A stretch of DNA of 64,000 nt from Candidatus Puniceispirillum sp. (lineage in GTDB: Bacteria > Pseudomonadota > Alphaproteobacteria > Puniceispirillales > Puniceispirillaceae), in the NCBI GenBank assembly GCA_028382965.1, contig JAOEUK010000008.1, forward strand, positions 1 to 64,000, given 5' to 3'. The notes under the pieces are model-generated. The model had not been told where the DNA came from. It did no database searches and saw nothing but the letters and a program-made list of their open reading frames with translations. This document shows positions 54,636 to 64,000 of the stretch, one piece after another. The translations under genes were made by a program, and so were the position numbers. Numbering within the stretch: position 1 is the stretch's first letter; the number at the start of each line of letters is the position of its first letter.

Positions 54636-56858
54636 TTAGGTAAATTTGGCCGGACGCGGAAATCCATTGGGAGGCAATTTACCGGAACCGCCGCGCCGGG
54701 CAGACCATAAAGATAAGTCAGACTCAGTCCGAATACGCCCACCTGTAGCATGCCAGATCAGTCCATTAGCCTTATCAAACACCGTAACATCGGCAAGGCC
54801 ACCATCCTTGAAACGCTGCAAAATAACCCCTTTCCCTCGTCCCATTTCAGGCACCTCGTCAAGGGCAAATACAATCAATTTACGGTTCACGCCTACGGAT
54901 GCAACCATATTACCATCGGCGGTACTGCACGCCACCGCGCGAGATGTACTGGACAAATTCAAAACCTGTTTTCCACTTCGTGTTTGCGCCACAGCGCTCT
55001 GCATATCGACAATGAGACCATGGCCAGTGTTTGCGGCAACCAACAATTTACCATCTCCGGCAATCACCAGTTTTACGATTTCACTATCTGCGGGCAAATC
55101 AAGCATTAAACTTATAGGTTCACCAAAGCCACGCCCACGCGGCAATTTGTCGCCGGATAGGGTATAAAAACGTCCATTATCAGCAAAAAGTAGAATTTTA
55201 TCAGTTGTTTCCGCATGCAGGACATGACCAGCTGAATCACCCTCTTTGTATTTGAATTCACTTTTGAGGTCTTGATGACCCCTCATTGACCGTATCCACC
55301 CATTCGCAGAACAGATAATGGTAATTGACTCTCGTTCGACAAGAATTTCAGTTGGATCAAAATCAATAATTGGAGCTTTGGAAAGTTGCGTCTTTCGCTT
55401 ATCTTCGGTAACAAAAATATTTTTCATATCTTTGATTTGATTGGAAATCATTGACCATTGCTTTGTTTCATCAAGAAGCAAAGTATTTAAATTAAGCTGT
55501 TCGGCAATCAGCTGATCACGTTCATTTTGGAGAGCCATTTCTTCCAATCGTCGCAAAGAACGAAGCCGCATATCTAGTACAGCATTAGATTGATTTTCAT
55601 TAAGCCCAAAACGAAGCATTAGTTCATCACGCGGATGGTCTACCTCACGAATGATGGAAATGACCTCATCAATATTTAAAAAGACAATCAGATAGCCTTC
55701 CAATACCTCAAGGCGAGTGGCAATCCGGCCAAGCCGGTATTGTGAACGACGCTGCAATACAACGCGGCGATGCGTCAACCAGGCATTGAGAGCCATACGC
55801 AAATCCATCACTATTGGGCGGCCATCAGCATCAAGCACATTTAAATTTAGCGGCACCCGCACTTCGAGATCAGACAATTTAAACAAGCTTTCCATAACCA
55901 CTGCCGCTTCAAGACGTCTTGATTTTGGCTCCAAAACAATGCGAATATCCTCAGCTGACTCATCACGAATATCAGCTAAAACTGGAAGACGCTTTGCCTG
56001 CAGCATTTCAGCAAGCCGTTCTATCAAACGTGATTTCTGAACCTGATAGGGAATTTCAGTGACAACAATCTGCCATGCCCCACCCTTTTCAGTTTCAACT
56101 TCCCATTTTGCCCGGACCCTAAACCCGCCACGTCCAGATGAATAAGCCTCTTTAATAGATTCCCATGGTTCAATAAGCAAACCACCAGTGGGAAAATCTG
56201 GCCCTTTAACAAAGGTTAACAGTGTTTCAATTGATGCGTTGGGATGTTTGATCAAATGCAACGATGCATCGGCAAGCTCAACAATATTATGAGGTGGAAC
56301 TGATGTTGCCATGCCTACAGCAATTCCCTGCGCCCCATTAGCGAGGAGATTGGGAATCCCAGCTGGCAAAAGTGTAGGTTCATCAGATTCGCCATCGTAG
56401 GTTGGTCTAAAGTCCACAGCATCTTCATCTATTCCGTCAAGCAGAAGCCGTGCAACTTCAGTCATTCGCGCTTCAGTGTAGCGCATTGCAGCTGCGTTAT
56501 CGCCATCGATATTACCAAAATTACCCTGCCCTTCAACAAGGCGGTAACGCATGGCAAATTCTTGTGCCATTCTCACCATCGCATCATAAATCGCAGCATC
56601 ACCATGAGGGTGAAATTTGCCCATTACGTCACCAACAACGCGGGCTGACTTTTTGAACCCCTGCCCAGGATCAAGCTTTAGTTGGCGCATAGCAAATAGA
56701 AGTCGACGATGAACAGGTTTTAAACCGTCCCTTACATCGGGAAGTGATCGAGATGTGATTGTCGACAATGCATATGCGAGATAACGTTCTGATAGCGCAT
56801 CAGAAAAGGCTGTGGGTTCAATTCTTCCTCCAGTTGGAGTATCAACATAATCGTTCAT
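54636..56858 (-). CDS. parC: DNA topoisomerase IV subunit A
   Basis: Cleavage subunit of the decatenating type-II topoisomerase. 740 residues: N-terminal winged-helix and tower (LPDVRDGLKPVHRRLLFAM), catalytic Tyr in AAMRYTEARMTEVA, GIPNLLANGAQGIAVGMAT, coiled-coil, and a C-terminal beta-pinwheel (about 500-740). The pinwheel lacks the gyrase-specific GyrA box, favouring ParC over GyrA. It ends the pdxJ-acpS-lepB-rnc-era-recO-parC run, 20 nt after recO. Confidence 0.96.
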   Translation of the reverse strand: MNDYVDTPTGGRIEPTAFSDALSERYLAYALSTITSRSLPDVRDGLKPVHRRLLFAMRQLKLDPGQGFKKSARVVGDVMGKFHPHGDAAIYDAMVRMAQEFAMRYRLVEGQGNFGNIDGDNAAAMRYTEARMTEVARLLLDGIDEDAVDFRPTYDGESDEPTLLPAGIPNLLANGAQGIAVGMATSVPPHNIVELADASLHLIKHPNASIETLLTFVKGPDFPTGGLLIEPWESIKEAYSSGRGGFRVRAKWEVETEKGGAWQIVVTEIPYQVQKSRLIERLAEMLQAKRLPVLADIRDESAEDIRIVLEPKSRRLEAAVVMESLFKLSDLEVRVPLNLNVLDADGRPIVMDLRMALNAWLTHRRVVLQRRSQYRLGRIATRLEVLEGYLIVFLNIDEVISIIREVDHPRDELMLRFGLNENQSNAVLDMRLRSLRRLEEMALQNERDQLIAEQLNLNTLLLDETKQWSMISNQIKDMKNIFVTEDKRKTQLSKAPIIDFDPTEILVERESITIICSANGWIRSMRGHQDLKSEFKYKEGDSAGHVLHAETTDKILLFADNGRFYTLSGDKLPRGRGFGEPISLMLDLPADSEIVKLVIAGDGKLLVAANTGHGLIVDMQSAVAQTRSGKQVLNLSSTSRAVACSTADGNMVASVGVNRKLIVFALDEVPEMGRGKGVILQRFKDGGLADVTVFDKANGLIWHATGGRIRTESDLSLWSARRGGSGKLPPNGFPRPAKFT

Positions 56859-56878
56859 AAAAGCACCTTACTAAATAA

Positions 56879-57619
56879 TTATTTGCCGTCATAGCGGGTA
56901 TCAACCATGTCGGCTAGACGTCTACGTTGGGCTGGTAAGCCCAAATTATGGACTGCAAACACACGCTTTGATAAGAAATGACCAGTAAGATCCAATCCAG
57001 CAATCCAGTCATGTTTGGAACAGGAAACACCACCCAAAAATTTGGGCAATGCAAGCATCCGGTTTGCAAAGGCTCCAGCTTGATGAACACCCACAGCCCC
57101 TCCTGATTTTGGGCTGACATAGGCAAGATCAGTAGTCTCACCGCTGGCAGCACAACGCGACAGATCAAGCCGGTATCCAACAGCGGCCAATAGACCAATC
57201 TCCCAGCGTACATAGCCCTCTAGCCAACTTGTATTATCATCATCCAAAACAATAACATCAAGTAATGCCGCGCTACCTTCATATAAGCCAGGTTGTGCTT
57301 CACGTTCCGGAAGCGAGCCATCAAGAACGGCACACATCGAGGCAACTCCCGAAAGCCGCAATGGCGAATCAAGTAGCATTGCGGGAATTGATTGAACAAG
57401 TTCAACCTGTATTTGCCCCAATTGTTCGTCAAGCCTTGCTCGCCAATTTACCTGCACCCGGTTTCCTGGCTGCATAACCCCTCGCATTTTTGATGAGCTG
57501 CCACCGCGCACCAACCCTGCATGACGGCCATGATGGTCTGTCAAAACAAAAAGAATAGCGCTGCCTTCTCCATGCGGACGAACTGACAGGACAATGCCTT
57601 CAGCTTGCCAATCAGGCAT
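56879..57619 (-). CDS. recO: DNA repair protein RecO
   Basis: Loads RecA on SSB-coated DNA with RecR. 246 residues from the ATG at 57619: an N-terminal OB-fold (EGIVLSVRPHGEGSAILFVLT), then a helical domain with LEGYVRWEIGLLAAVGYRLDL and a C-terminal part containing ALPKFLGG. The start overlaps the era stop by eight bases (ATGCCTGA); the longer frame to 57658 is rejected. Confidence 0.95.
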   Translation of the reverse strand: MPDWQAEGIVLSVRPHGEGSAILFVLTDHHGRHAGLVRGGSSSKMRGVMQPGNRVQVNWRARLDEQLGQIQVELVQSIPAMLLDSPLRLSGVASMCAVLDGSLPEREAQPGLYEGSAALLDVIVLDDDNTSWLEGYVRWEIGLLAAVGYRLDLSRCAASGETTDLAYVSPKSGGAVGVHQAGAFANRMLALPKFLGGVSCSKHDWIAGLDLTGHFLSKRVFAVHNLGLPAQRRRLADMVDTRYDGK

Positions 57620-58562
57620 TATAATCAAGATCCCAAAGATTATATCGCGCTGAATCATCCATCCAGTCTTTACGATATTTCACATGCGAGAAAAGATGAA
57701 CGCGACGGTCCAGTGCTGCCTCAAGCTCTTTTCGGGCTGCTGTACCTATACGGCGCATTGTTTGACCTCCTTTTCCAAGAATAATGCCCCTATGCCCTTC
57801 TCGCGAAACATAAATTGATAGGTGAACTTCAACACTGCCATCTTCACGGTCTTGCCAACTTTCGGTCTCAACCGTTAATTGATACGGCAATTCTTGATGC
57901 AAATTCAAAAATAGTTTTTCACGCATAGTCTCCGCAGCAAGAAGGCGCATCGGCATATCTGACAAATCCTCTGGATCAAACAAAAATGGACTATGCGGCA
58001 TTCTGCCGGCCAGCCAATTTTTAAGGTCATCAATTCCATTTCCAGTAGCAGCTGAAAGCATAAAAATTCGATCAAACTCAAAAATCTTTGACATTTCTTC
58101 AGCACGCTCTAACAGACGCTCCTGCGGTGCTAAATCAATTTTATTTAAAACCAATGAAGCATTGCGACCAGAATCCGCCAGTTTAACTAGGATATTACGT
58201 GTATCATCGTCAATGACGCGGCGCGCACAATCATGTAAAAGTAATAAAACATCGCCATCCTCGGCGCCTTTCCAAGCTGCTTGCACCATAGCTCGATCTA
58301 AACGCCGCTTTGGAGTGAAAATTCCGGGTGTATCGACAAAGACCATTTGAACATTTTTATGCATAGCTATACCACGAATGCGGCTACGGGTAGTTTGTAC
58401 CTTTGGTGTTACGATGGATACTTTTTGTCCTACCATTGCATTCATCAGTGTCGATTTTCCAGCATTTGGAGCACCAATTAGTGCCACAAATCCAGCGTGG
58501 CTAGGCTCATTTAAATCAAACTCTATCCCAAAATCCCTTTCTATTTTGTCCTGATCAGTCAT
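57612..58562 (-). CDS. era: GTPase Era
   Basis: Ribosome-assembly GTPase binding the 3-prime end of 16S rRNA. 316 residues: G1 GAPNAGKSTLMNAMVG, G2 TTRSRIRG, G3 DTPG, G4 NKID, and a C-terminal KH domain with GKGGQTMRRIG. A 25-residue N-terminal extension precedes the G domain. The ATG at 58562 overlaps the rnc stop by eight bases (ATGACTGA). rnc-era-recO is a conserved run. Confidence 0.97.
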   Translation of the reverse strand: MTDQDKIERDFGIEFDLNEPSHAGFVALIGAPNAGKSTLMNAMVGQKVSIVTPKVQTTRSRIRGIAMHKNVQMVFVDTPGIFTPKRRLDRAMVQAAWKGAEDGDVLLLLHDCARRVIDDDTRNILVKLADSGRNASLVLNKIDLAPQERLLERAEEMSKIFEFDRIFMLSAATGNGIDDLKNWLAGRMPHSPFLFDPEDLSDMPMRLLAAETMREKLFLNLHQELPYQLTVETESWQDREDGSVEVHLSIYVSREGHRGIILGKGGQTMRRIGTAARKELEAALDRRVHLFSHVKYRKDWMDDSARYNLWDLDYNA

Positions 58563-59238
58563 GACCAAACGTCCCCTCTTGCAGATGTTTTAGCAAGGCA
58601 TCTGCCGCGGTTTGCTCTGCAACCTTACGGCTGCCTGCAGTCCCACTAAAAGCGTCAAAGCCCGTGATTTTAACTTCATAAGTCATCTGTGGAGTATGGT
58701 CAGGACCACTTTTTAACAATAAGTGGTAGACTGGCAACCCAAGCCCCCTTTGTAAACTCCATTCCTGCAATTTTGATTTTGCATCTTTTTCATAACGTTT
58801 GAAAAGATTGCTACTCAATGGCCATTGGCGTTCTAAAAACGCCTTTGCAGCATTTAGCCCTGAGTCTAGATATATAGCGGCCATAATGCTTTCAACAACA
58901 TCAGCCATCAGACTATCATTTGCGGCGATATCCAGTCCAGTCTGTGATTGAATGTAGTTATCAAGTTTTAATTTACGGGCAATGTCAGCAAGGGTAGACA
59001 TTCTTGCTTCCCTATGAAGACGAAGTGACAATTCCCCCTCATTATTATCAGGAAATGTTTCAAAAAAATAATGCGCCAGCAAAAGCCCGAGAACACGGTC
59101 CCCTAAAAATTCCAAACGCTCATAGCTGTTCTTTTTTCCAGCCTTACTTGAATGCCTCAATGCCTCATGCAAAATGCTGCGATCAGCAAACCTGTGACCT
59201 AGGTCTTTTTCAAGCCTTTGAAAGGGGTCAGCTGACAT
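58555..59238 (-). CDS. rnc: Ribonuclease III
   Basis: Double-strand RNA endonuclease for rRNA maturation. 227 residues: signature ERLEFLGDRVLGLLLA with catalytic acids, the second acidic site in LMADVVESIMAAIYLDSG, and a C-terminal double-strand-binding domain (about 155-225, SKLQEWSLQRGLGLPVYHLL). Its ATG shares one base with the lepB stop (TAATG). Confidence 0.97.
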   Translation of the reverse strand: MSADPFQRLEKDLGHRFADRSILHEALRHSSKAGKKNSYERLEFLGDRVLGLLLAHYFFETFPDNNEGELSLRLHREARMSTLADIARKLKLDNYIQSQTGLDIAANDSLMADVVESIMAAIYLDSGLNAAKAFLERQWPLSSNLFKRYEKDAKSKLQEWSLQRGLGLPVYHLLLKSGPDHTPQMTYEVKITGFDAFSGTAGSRKVAEQTAADALLKHLQEGTFGHD

Positions 59239-59972
59239 TAAATAATGCTATCTCCAATACGGCCATAGCGGATTGCGAAAGGCCATTTCCAAACCTCCCA
59301 AATACGGGCATTGCCATTATGGCTAAAAAACAACCTATCAGCCCGGCCAACTAAATTTTCAGCAGGAACCATACCAACTGATGGGGTGCGACTGTCTCGA
59401 GAATTATCACGATTGTCGCCCATCATAAAATAATGGTCATCTGGCACTAAATAAACGGCAGTATTGTCAAACGCATCATCATCTGATCTTTCTTGGATTA
59501 AATGACGGGATCCATTAGACAGAGTTTCTTCATAAACTTTATAGTTAATTGTTGTAAAACCGTTTGTGGCAGTTGCCAAACCTAAATACGAACGCTTAAC
59601 GGGAACACCATTTATATGCAAAATTCCGTTCTTAACTTGGATCTGATCACCGGGAGTCCCTATAACTCGCTTTATGAACGCGACTGCTGGATCAGTTGGT
59701 TGGCGAAAAACTGCAACATCACCCCGCTTGGGTTCCTCCGCAAACACACGTCCACTGAATGGGGCTACGCCAAATGGAAAAGAATATCGAGAATAGCCAT
59801 AAGATGATTTCGACACAAAGAGATAATCACCAACAAGCAGTGATGGAACCATTGAACCTGATGGGATATTGAATGGCTCAAACAAAAGAGATCTAAATCC
59901 TAATGCGACCACTCCAGCGACCAAAATTGTTTTTAGAAGTTCAAATTTGCTTTCTTTGCGCTTTTTACTCAT
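59238..59972 (-). CDS. lepB: Signal peptidase I
   Basis: Cleaves Sec and Tat signal peptides at the outer face of the inner membrane. 244 residues: one N-terminal membrane helix (about 13-32), catalytic Ser in NIPSGSMVPSLLVGD, catalytic Lys in AFIKRVIGTPGD, and GDNRDNSRDSR (box E). The ATG overlaps the acpS stop by eight bases (ATGAGTAA). acpS-lepB-rnc-era is standard for the class. Confidence 0.97.
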   Translation of the reverse strand: MSKKRKESKFELLKTILVAGVVALGFRSLLFEPFNIPSGSMVPSLLVGDYLFVSKSSYGYSRYSFPFGVAPFSGRVFAEEPKRGDVAVFRQPTDPAVAFIKRVIGTPGDQIQVKNGILHINGVPVKRSYLGLATATNGFTTINYKVYEETLSNGSRHLIQERSDDDAFDNTAVYLVPDDHYFMMGDNRDNSRDSRTPSVGMVPAENLVGRADRLFFSHNGNARIWEVWKWPFAIRYGRIGDSII

Positions 59973-60384
59973 TCGTTTTTATCCAATCGGCCTCAACGGC
60001 GCTTATAATGATAAATGCAAGAGCGAAGTGTGTCTCATCACTTAGAGACACAGACAGATTTGCGTTATACCCATCAGGCGTCATTGCCTCAAGTGCCATT
60101 TTGCAACGGCCAGTCAAATGTACACAGGGAGCTCCACTTCGCATAGTAAGAGTTTCTGCATCAAGCCAACTACATCCTTTAACACCTGATGGGGAAAGTG
60201 CCTTGTACAGAGCTTCCTTTACAGCAAATCGCTTAGCCAAAAACTTAACTGGGCTCGCCACCTTTTTAGCCGCACTTAATTCCGCCAATGAGTAAATACG
60301 TTTAGAAAATTTATTTGGATGTCGTGCTATCGCTGCCTCAATGCGGCGCGAGTCAACAATATCTGTACCAATACCAAGTATCAT
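59965..60384 (-). CDS. acpS: Holo-[acyl-carrier-protein] synthase
   Basis: Transfers phosphopantetheine from CoA to ACP. 139 residues: MILGIGTDIVDSRRIE with the metal-binding Asp, FAVKEALYKALSP with Glu and Lys, and VSLSDETHFALAFIII. Starts 1 nt after the pdxJ stop. Confidence 0.96.
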   Translation of the reverse strand: MILGIGTDIVDSRRIEAAIARHPNKFSKRIYSLAELSAAKKVASPVKFLAKRFAVKEALYKALSPSGVKGCSWLDAETLTMRSGAPCVHLTGRCKMALEAMTPDGYNANLSVSLSDETHFALAFIIISAVEADWIKTNE

Positions 60385-60385
60385 A

Positions 60386-61141
60386 CTACTGGGCTGTCAT
60401 ATTTTGACACCTAGCAGCGTCAATTTTTTCGCGCATTTTTTTAATTGAGCATTCAAGCCCACAAAAAACACTTTCACCGATTAAAAAGTGGCCAATATTT
60501 AATTCTCTCATCTCAGGAATAGCCGCTATAGCACTTACAGTATCAAAGCAAAGCCCATGACCAGCATGCGCCTCAATTCCGTTACTCAAACTGTGACCGG
60601 CAGCTCTTTTGAGTCTTAAAAGTTCAGCAGGACGACCAGGAATATTATTACAATAGCGCCCTGTATGAAGTTCAACAATATCGGCACCAATGCGCTTGGC
60701 TGCATCTATATCAGTAAGGTTAGCTTCAATAAAAAGTGATAATCGTATCCCAGCAAGTTTCAACGGTTTCAGTAATTTTTTCAAGTTTTCTTCCTGCTGA
60801 ATAACAGCAAGCCCTCCTTCAGTGGTCAATTCTTCTCTACGCTCCGGTACAATACAGGCAGCGTTTGGCCGAATTTTTAATGCAAAGGACACCATTTCCT
60901 CTGTTGCAGCCATTTCAAAATTTAAAGGAGCATCAATTGTTTCTCGAATGGCCAGAATGTCATCATCATGAATATGCCGGCGATCTTCGCGAAGATGTGC
61001 GGTAATTCCATCTGCCCCTGCCTTGATCGCTAGCATTGCAGCCTTTAAAGGATCGGGGTGAGTGCCACCCCGAGCATTTCTTATCGTTGCAACATGATCA
61101 ACATTTACACCAAGACGAAGGGACTTCCTAATATTCAACAA
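60386..61141 (-). CDS. pdxJ: Pyridoxine 5'-phosphate synthase
   Basis: Forms the pyridoxine ring from deoxyxylulose phosphate and 3-amino-1-hydroxyacetone phosphate. 251 residues from 61141: RLGVNVDHVATIRNARGG, DGITAHLREDRRHI, IVELHTGRYC and ELNIGHFLIGES are diagnostic of the barrel. No in-frame ATG exists near the start; the frame opens at a TTG at 61159, while a TTG at 61141 has AAGAG 6 nt upstream and is preferred. Uses DXP, the substrate also consumed by Dxr encoded at 36-37 kb. Confidence 0.95.
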   Translation of the reverse strand: MLNIRKSLRLGVNVDHVATIRNARGGTHPDPLKAAMLAIKAGADGITAHLREDRRHIHDDDILAIRETIDAPLNFEMAATEEMVSFALKIRPNAACIVPERREELTTEGGLAVIQQEENLKKLLKPLKLAGIRLSLFIEANLTDIDAAKRIGADIVELHTGRYCNNIPGRPAELLRLKRAAGHSLSNGIEAHAGHGLCFDTVSAIAAIPEMRELNIGHFLIGESVFCGLECSIKKMREKIDAARCQNMTAQ

Positions 61142-61179
61142 AACATTCTCTTTTTTCAATAAATGGGTGGTTCAGTGAT

Positions 61180-61815
61180 TTAGCGACGCGCATCTAAATC
61201 TCTATCAAAATTTGCCGAATTATGCACCATCTTTAACAGCCGTTTAGCCCTATGGACCCGCCATACCTTAACTGCCCAAAGGCTTAATAGGAATGAGACT
61301 AACCAGGCGATTATTCCGAGCACAACGCCGCCAATCAACATCGGCATCAAAACGTGCTCAACCTTAATAAAAAGTTCCGACGAACTCATATTTCCAGACA
61401 ATGACATAAATTGAAGTACACTACTCAAAATAACACCAAGTTCTTCGATCGTCAGGGCACGCATAGTATCTCCATACCCCATTGCGCGAAGAACGCCCAG
61501 ACCAGCCTTATAATCAGCAAGCCATATTGGTATAAACGTCCATGGATTTCCAAAAAAAGTACCAATAGCCGAAGCCAGTACGTTTCCACGCAAAAGCATG
61601 GCTAACGCACCTCCAATAAAGAAATGAAAGCCTATAAAAGGAGTGAATGACGCAGCCACCCCGCTAGCAAACCCACTCGCAATCGATACTGGTGTCCCAG
61701 GAAGCCGAATTATTCTCTGAAACAAATAAGAAAAAAGACGACGAAAACCCCTAGCTGGCCATAGTACAGCCCGCAATTGATTGAAAACACTTAACGGTTT
61801 ACGACGCCGAAACAT
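61180..61815 (-). CDS. DUF2062 membrane protein
   Basis: 211 residues, family DUF2062; function unknown. Two to three hydrophobic segments (PVSIASGFASGVAASFTPF, then FFIGGALAMLLRG, and VVLGIIAWLVSFLLSLWAV near the C-terminus) with conserved IGTFFGNPWTFIPIW. GAGGTG lies 5 nt before the ATG. It follows rsh by 24 nt and precedes pdxJ, a common neighbourhood in alphaproteobacteria. Confidence 0.9.
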   Translation of the reverse strand: MFRRRKPLSVFNQLRAVLWPARGFRRLFSYLFQRIIRLPGTPVSIASGFASGVAASFTPFIGFHFFIGGALAMLLRGNVLASAIGTFFGNPWTFIPIWLADYKAGLGVLRAMGYGDTMRALTIEELGVILSSVLQFMSLSGNMSSSELFIKVEHVLMPMLIGGVVLGIIAWLVSFLLSLWAVKVWRVHRAKRLLKMVHNSANFDRDLDARR

Positions 61816-61839
61816 TAAAACACCTCATAAAGAACTCGT

Positions 61840-63990
61840 TTACACCTTTACAGTACTGCTCCGTTCCACACTTTCCACAAAGTTGTTTGCCTGTAAGACG
61901 GCAATTATCGTGCGCATATGCTCAACGTCTTTAACTTCAAGATCAAGTTTGAAGCTGAAAAAATCAGCACTTCGATCAGTTAAATGAATGTCAGAAATAT
62001 TACCACCTTGTTGACCAATAATGGTTGCTACAGCTGCTAACGCGCCAGGCTCATTAGACAAGACTGTATTCAAACGACCCAAAACACGGCGTGGTCCCTC
62101 GTGCTCCCAACCTACATCCATCCACAATTCCGGCATATCATTAAAATCAACCAAGGTAGCACAATCAACTCTATGCACGGTCACACCCTTACCTGTGGTA
62201 AAGATACCAACAATTTCTTCACCGGGCAATGGGTGGCAGCATCGTGCCGTGGTAATGGCAACGCCGGAATTAACTCCCTGAATTGTTAATAACGGCTTAT
62301 TTTTTTTTGTCTTAGCTCTGCTTCCTTCACCCGCCGATTTTGTTCGTTTTTTACTTTTGGCTAAATCTGGATACAGCTTTTCCAGCACTAACCCCGGTTG
62401 CAGTCGACCTTCTCCTATTTGAGCAAATATATCTTCCATTTTTTGGACATTAAATAGCTGTGGAATTTTATTAAGCACCCGTTTTTGTAATCGTTTGTTA
62501 TTCTCAGAAAAGGCTTTTTGCAGCATTGATCGACCAACCCGGCTAAATTCTACAGCCCTCTCGGCGCGCACTGCACGTCTTATGCCAGATTTTGCTCTTC
62601 CAGTTTTGACAAAATTTTCCCATTCAGCAAGAGGTTTTGCCGAAGATTTAGTTACGATCTCAATCTTATCACCATTTTCAAGTTCAGTGGCAAGTTGACG
62701 ATTTTTTCCATTAATACGAACCCCGCAGCACTTTTCACCAACTTTTGAGTGAACGGCATAAGCAAAATCGACTGCCGTTGCACCTTTTGGCAAGGCAATT
62801 AAATCACCACGAGGAGTAAAGCAGAACACTTGATCATGATATAAATCCATTTTGGTATGCTCAAGAAACTCTTCAGCACCAGCTTCTTCATCTAAAATTC
62901 CAACTAATTCTTCTATCCATTTAAATTTAAACATATTTTTGTCAAAAATATTAGTTTTGTAGTCCCAGTGAGCAGCAACACCATATTCTGCTACCGAATG
63001 CATTTCAGGTGTCCTAACTTGGATTTCAATTTTATGATTTTCTGGGCCAATAACTCCAGTATGTATGGATTGATATCCATTGCGCTTTGGGGTCGAAATG
63101 TAGTCTTTAATTCGTCCCATAACGTTTGGATAAGCGGCGTGAACGCATCCAAGCGCTCTATAACAATCTTCAGAGGATGGCACTAAAACTCTAAAGGCCA
63201 TAATGTCTGATAGCTGATCCATTGTTACTTTTTTACGTTGCATTTTACGCCAAATTGAATACGCCGATTTCAATCTTCCATTTACGCTGCATTCAACGCC
63301 GCCCCTTTCGACAACATCTTGCAATTCAACACTAATCATCGGAATGACAATTTCAGATTCCTGAACCATAAATTCAAGGCGTGCACTTATGGTTTGTGCC
63401 ATTTCCTGATGCAAAACAGCAAAAGCTTTGTCCTCTAAGCTATGTTGCAAGTTAGTCACACCAATTAACTCTGCCAAAGGCGCATATATGTCTAGCGTTT
63501 CTCTAGCTATTCGAGCACGCTTTTCCTGTTTGGGTATGTGTGAGATTGTATGCATGTTGTGCGCTCGATCTGCCAACTTAATAAGCAAAACACGCACATC
63601 TTCACTCATCGCCAATAGTAATTTCCGAAAATTTTCAGCCTGAAGCAGGTTCTCGCCAGTTTGTCGCCCAATCAGGCTTAGCTTAGTGACACCATCGACC
63701 AATTGCGAGACACTGGAGCCAAATTCGTTATCAAGTGCTGTTAAAGATACTTCACAATCCTCAACTGTATCATGAAGTAAAGCCGTAATAACCGTATCAA
63801 GGTCAAGTTGCATGTCAGCTAATAAGTTAGCTACAGCTATAGGATGTGTATAATATGGATCACCAGAAGCACGCGTCTGACCATCATGGGCTTCCATACC
63901 AAAAACAAAGGCACGACGAAATCGGTCCTCATCCACTGATGAATCATAAGCCCTTATTTTTGTAAAAAGTTGATCAGCCGCTTCAATCAT
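61840..63990 (-). CDS. rsh: Bifunctional (p)ppGpp synthetase/hydrolase
   Basis: Makes and degrades the stringent-response alarmone. 716 residues, complete: HD hydrolase domain (about 20-180, YYTHPIAVANLLADM and LLHDTVEDCEVSL intact), synthetase domain (about 240-350, DIMAFRVLVPS, NGYQSIHTGVIGP, IEIQVRTPEMH), TGS (about 385-445, DLIALPKGATAVDFAY) and a C-terminal ACT domain (about 640-716). Both catalytic sites look intact, as expected for a single Rsh enzyme. The window ends 10 nt upstream, so its ribosome site and partner genes (often rpoZ) are not visible. Confidence 0.97.
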   Translation of the reverse strand: MIEAADQLFTKIRAYDSSVDEDRFRRAFVFGMEAHDGQTRASGDPYYTHPIAVANLLADMQLDLDTVITALLHDTVEDCEVSLTALDNEFGSSVSQLVDGVTKLSLIGRQTGENLLQAENFRKLLLAMSEDVRVLLIKLADRAHNMHTISHIPKQEKRARIARETLDIYAPLAELIGVTNLQHSLEDKAFAVLHQEMAQTISARLEFMVQESEIVIPMISVELQDVVERGGVECSVNGRLKSAYSIWRKMQRKKVTMDQLSDIMAFRVLVPSSEDCYRALGCVHAAYPNVMGRIKDYISTPKRNGYQSIHTGVIGPENHKIEIQVRTPEMHSVAEYGVAAHWDYKTNIFDKNMFKFKWIEELVGILDEEAGAEEFLEHTKMDLYHDQVFCFTPRGDLIALPKGATAVDFAYAVHSKVGEKCCGVRINGKNRQLATELENGDKIEIVTKSSAKPLAEWENFVKTGRAKSGIRRAVRAERAVEFSRVGRSMLQKAFSENNKRLQKRVLNKIPQLFNVQKMEDIFAQIGEGRLQPGLVLEKLYPDLAKSKKRTKSAGEGSRAKTKKNKPLLTIQGVNSGVAITTARCCHPLPGEEIVGIFTTGKGVTVHRVDCATLVDFNDMPELWMDVGWEHEGPRRVLGRLNTVLSNEPGALAAVATIIGQQGGNISDIHLTDRSADFFSFKLDLEVKDVEHMRTIIAVLQANNFVESVERSSTVKV

Positions 63991-64000
63991 ATTGTTGCCA

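Overview
This 64 kb window looks like a chromosomal segment of an AT-rich alphaproteobacterium. The evidence is gene order and gene variants: rpsB-tsf-pyrH-frr-uppS-cdsA-dxr-rseP-bamA-skp-lpxD-fabZ-lpxA-lpxI-lpxB, then gltA-gltX-lexA-moeA-moaC-trpC-trpD-trpG on the facing strand, and rsh-DUF2062-pdxJ-acpS-lepB-rnc-era-recO-parC. LpxI (not LpxH), the short ProS, an N-terminally extended S9 and GAAC-N7-GAAC LexA sites all fit this class. A free-living marine lineage such as SAR116 is my guess, not something the sequence proves.

Layout. 1-9.4 kb is the most accessory part: a nitroreductase, two divergent orphan genes, an MFS transporter, purF, a shortened ScfR-like regulator, a large autotransporter with an InlB-type repeat, and several possible genes below 60 codons. 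9.6-18.4 kb carries tRNA-Glu, hom-recJ, a giant fused 5-oxoprolinase, a 67-residue orphan and rplM-rpsI with a clear promoter and terminator. 18.8-27.4 kb on the plus strand carries tryptophan genes, moaC-moeA, lexA with a four-half-site operator, gltX and gltA. 27.4-42.2 kb on the minus strand is the ribosomal protein, nucleotide, isoprenoid, phospholipid, outer-membrane assembly and lipid A run. 42.4-50.4 kb is dnaE, lolD-lolC, proS and an acyl-CoA hydrolase. 50.5-54.6 kb on the plus strand is hemB, threonine ammonia-lyase and an overlapping bpt-DUF1445 pair. 54.6-64 kb on the minus strand runs from rsh down to parC.

Most of the window is housekeeping and I found no defence locus, CRISPR array, insertion sequence or prophage. 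Points worth a second look are the tiny ORFs near 0.9-2.5 kb, two short ORFs sharing an F-G-H-G motif, the coupled bpt-DUF1445 pair considered with the 5-oxoprolinase, the repeat-built C-terminal tail of ribosomal protein S2 with its GC-rich leader, the LexA half-site array, and the repeated use of ATGnnTRA and GTGA stop-start overlaps between adjacent genes.
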